Positions 5,093-5,301 of a stretch of 5,301 bases of DNA are shown here, in pieces. How positions within the stretch are numbered: the first letter of the stretch is position 1; each line of letters begins with the position of its first letter. Below the pieces are notes generated by a model. It had not been told where the DNA came from. It made no database searches and saw only the letters and a list, made by a program, of their open reading frames with translations. Source of the DNA: Nitrososphaerota archaeon (GTDB lineage Archaea; Thermoproteota; Nitrososphaeria; Nitrososphaerales; Nitrosopumilaceae); assembly GCA_030624325.1 (NCBI GenBank), contig JAUXKJ010000037.1:1-5301 (forward strand), read 5' to 3'. A program made the position numbers and the translations under genes.

Positions 5093-5301
5093 TGGAATAT
5101 GCATTATTGCAGGCAGTTTTCCTGCCTCTATTACTCTCGCCAGTCGCGTACATTTTAGGAAAAAAATTAGGTCCTAATGCTGCTACTTGGTTTACCTTTG
5201 GTCTTCTTCTCTATTGCACTATTCTAATAATTATCGCTGCAATTTCTGGAACCTATGAAGAACATTATGCTTGGACTGAATTATTTGGCGAATTTGGATT
5301 C
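5092..5301 (+). CDS. Antiporter-like membrane subunit (NuoL/NuoM family), 5' part
   Basis: This is the first 70 codons of a gene that continues past the window end. It begins with an ATG that overlaps the nuoK stop (TAATG), with AGGAG at 5075-5079 twelve bases upstream. The visible protein has two hydrophobic segments (about residues 4-22 and 32-52) joined by a short polar turn KKLGPNAAT. Then comes YAWTELFGEFGF, which resembles the x-W-x-x-x-x-G stretch that leads into the conserved antiporter domain of NuoL, NuoM and MrpA/MrpD proteins. Its place directly after nuoK fits a proton-pumping subunit, since nuoL or nuoM follows nuoK in most operons. The visible part is too short and variable to say which of the two it is, so no symbol is given. 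No frameshift is visible in this part. Confidence 0.78.
   Translation, partial: MEYALLQAVFLPLLLSPVAYILGKKLGPNAATWFTFGLLLYCTILIIIAAISGTYEEHYAWTELFGEFGF

Overview
The window is a continuous block of respiratory complex I (Nuo/Fpo-like) subunit genes, all on the + strand: the 3' end of nuoA, then nuoB, nuoC, nuoD, nuoH, nuoI, nuoJ and nuoK, and the 5' end of an antiporter-like subunit gene (nuoL/nuoM type). Both outer genes run off the window. I see no RNA gene, mobile element, CRISPR array or promoter, and the longest gap without a gene is 42 bases.

The DNA is AT-rich. Starts are preceded by GGAGG/GGTGG-type ribosome binding sites and include TTG and probably GTG. The order A-B-C-D-H-I-J-K, with separate C and D and nothing between D and H, matches archaeal 11-subunit-type complexes. 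Together with the protein flavour (NuoD beginning its quinone-site loop as GPQHPGSGH, a 436-residue NuoH), this suggests an ammonia-oxidizing Nitrososphaerota (Thaumarchaeota), Nitrosopumilus-like. That assignment is inferred from remembered family patterns, not from a search.

Layout: 1-214 nuoA end; 215-256 short spacer with a strong SD for a TTG-started nuoB; 257-2494 nuoB-C-D, which make the peripheral arm holding cluster N2 and the quinone site; 2494-3804 nuoH; 3804-4301 nuoI with two 4Fe-4S clusters; 4294-5092 nuoJ and nuoK; 5092-end the antiporter-like subunit. Most junctions are TAATG or short overlaps, so the genes are probably co-transcribed and translationally coupled.

Working together, NuoI and NuoB would pass electrons to a quinone at the NuoB/NuoD interface. 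NuoA/H/J/K and the antiporter-like subunits would turn this into ion pumping. The NADH-oxidizing module (NuoEFG) is absent from the place where bacteria usually encode it, so the electron donor cannot be read from this window. The point most worth a second look is that several residues normally near-invariant at the quinone pocket and the start of the E-channel are altered: NuoD Tyr to Ile and a shifted His, NuoA Glu to Met, NuoH Glu to Ser. The iron-sulfur ligands and both NuoK glutamates are intact.
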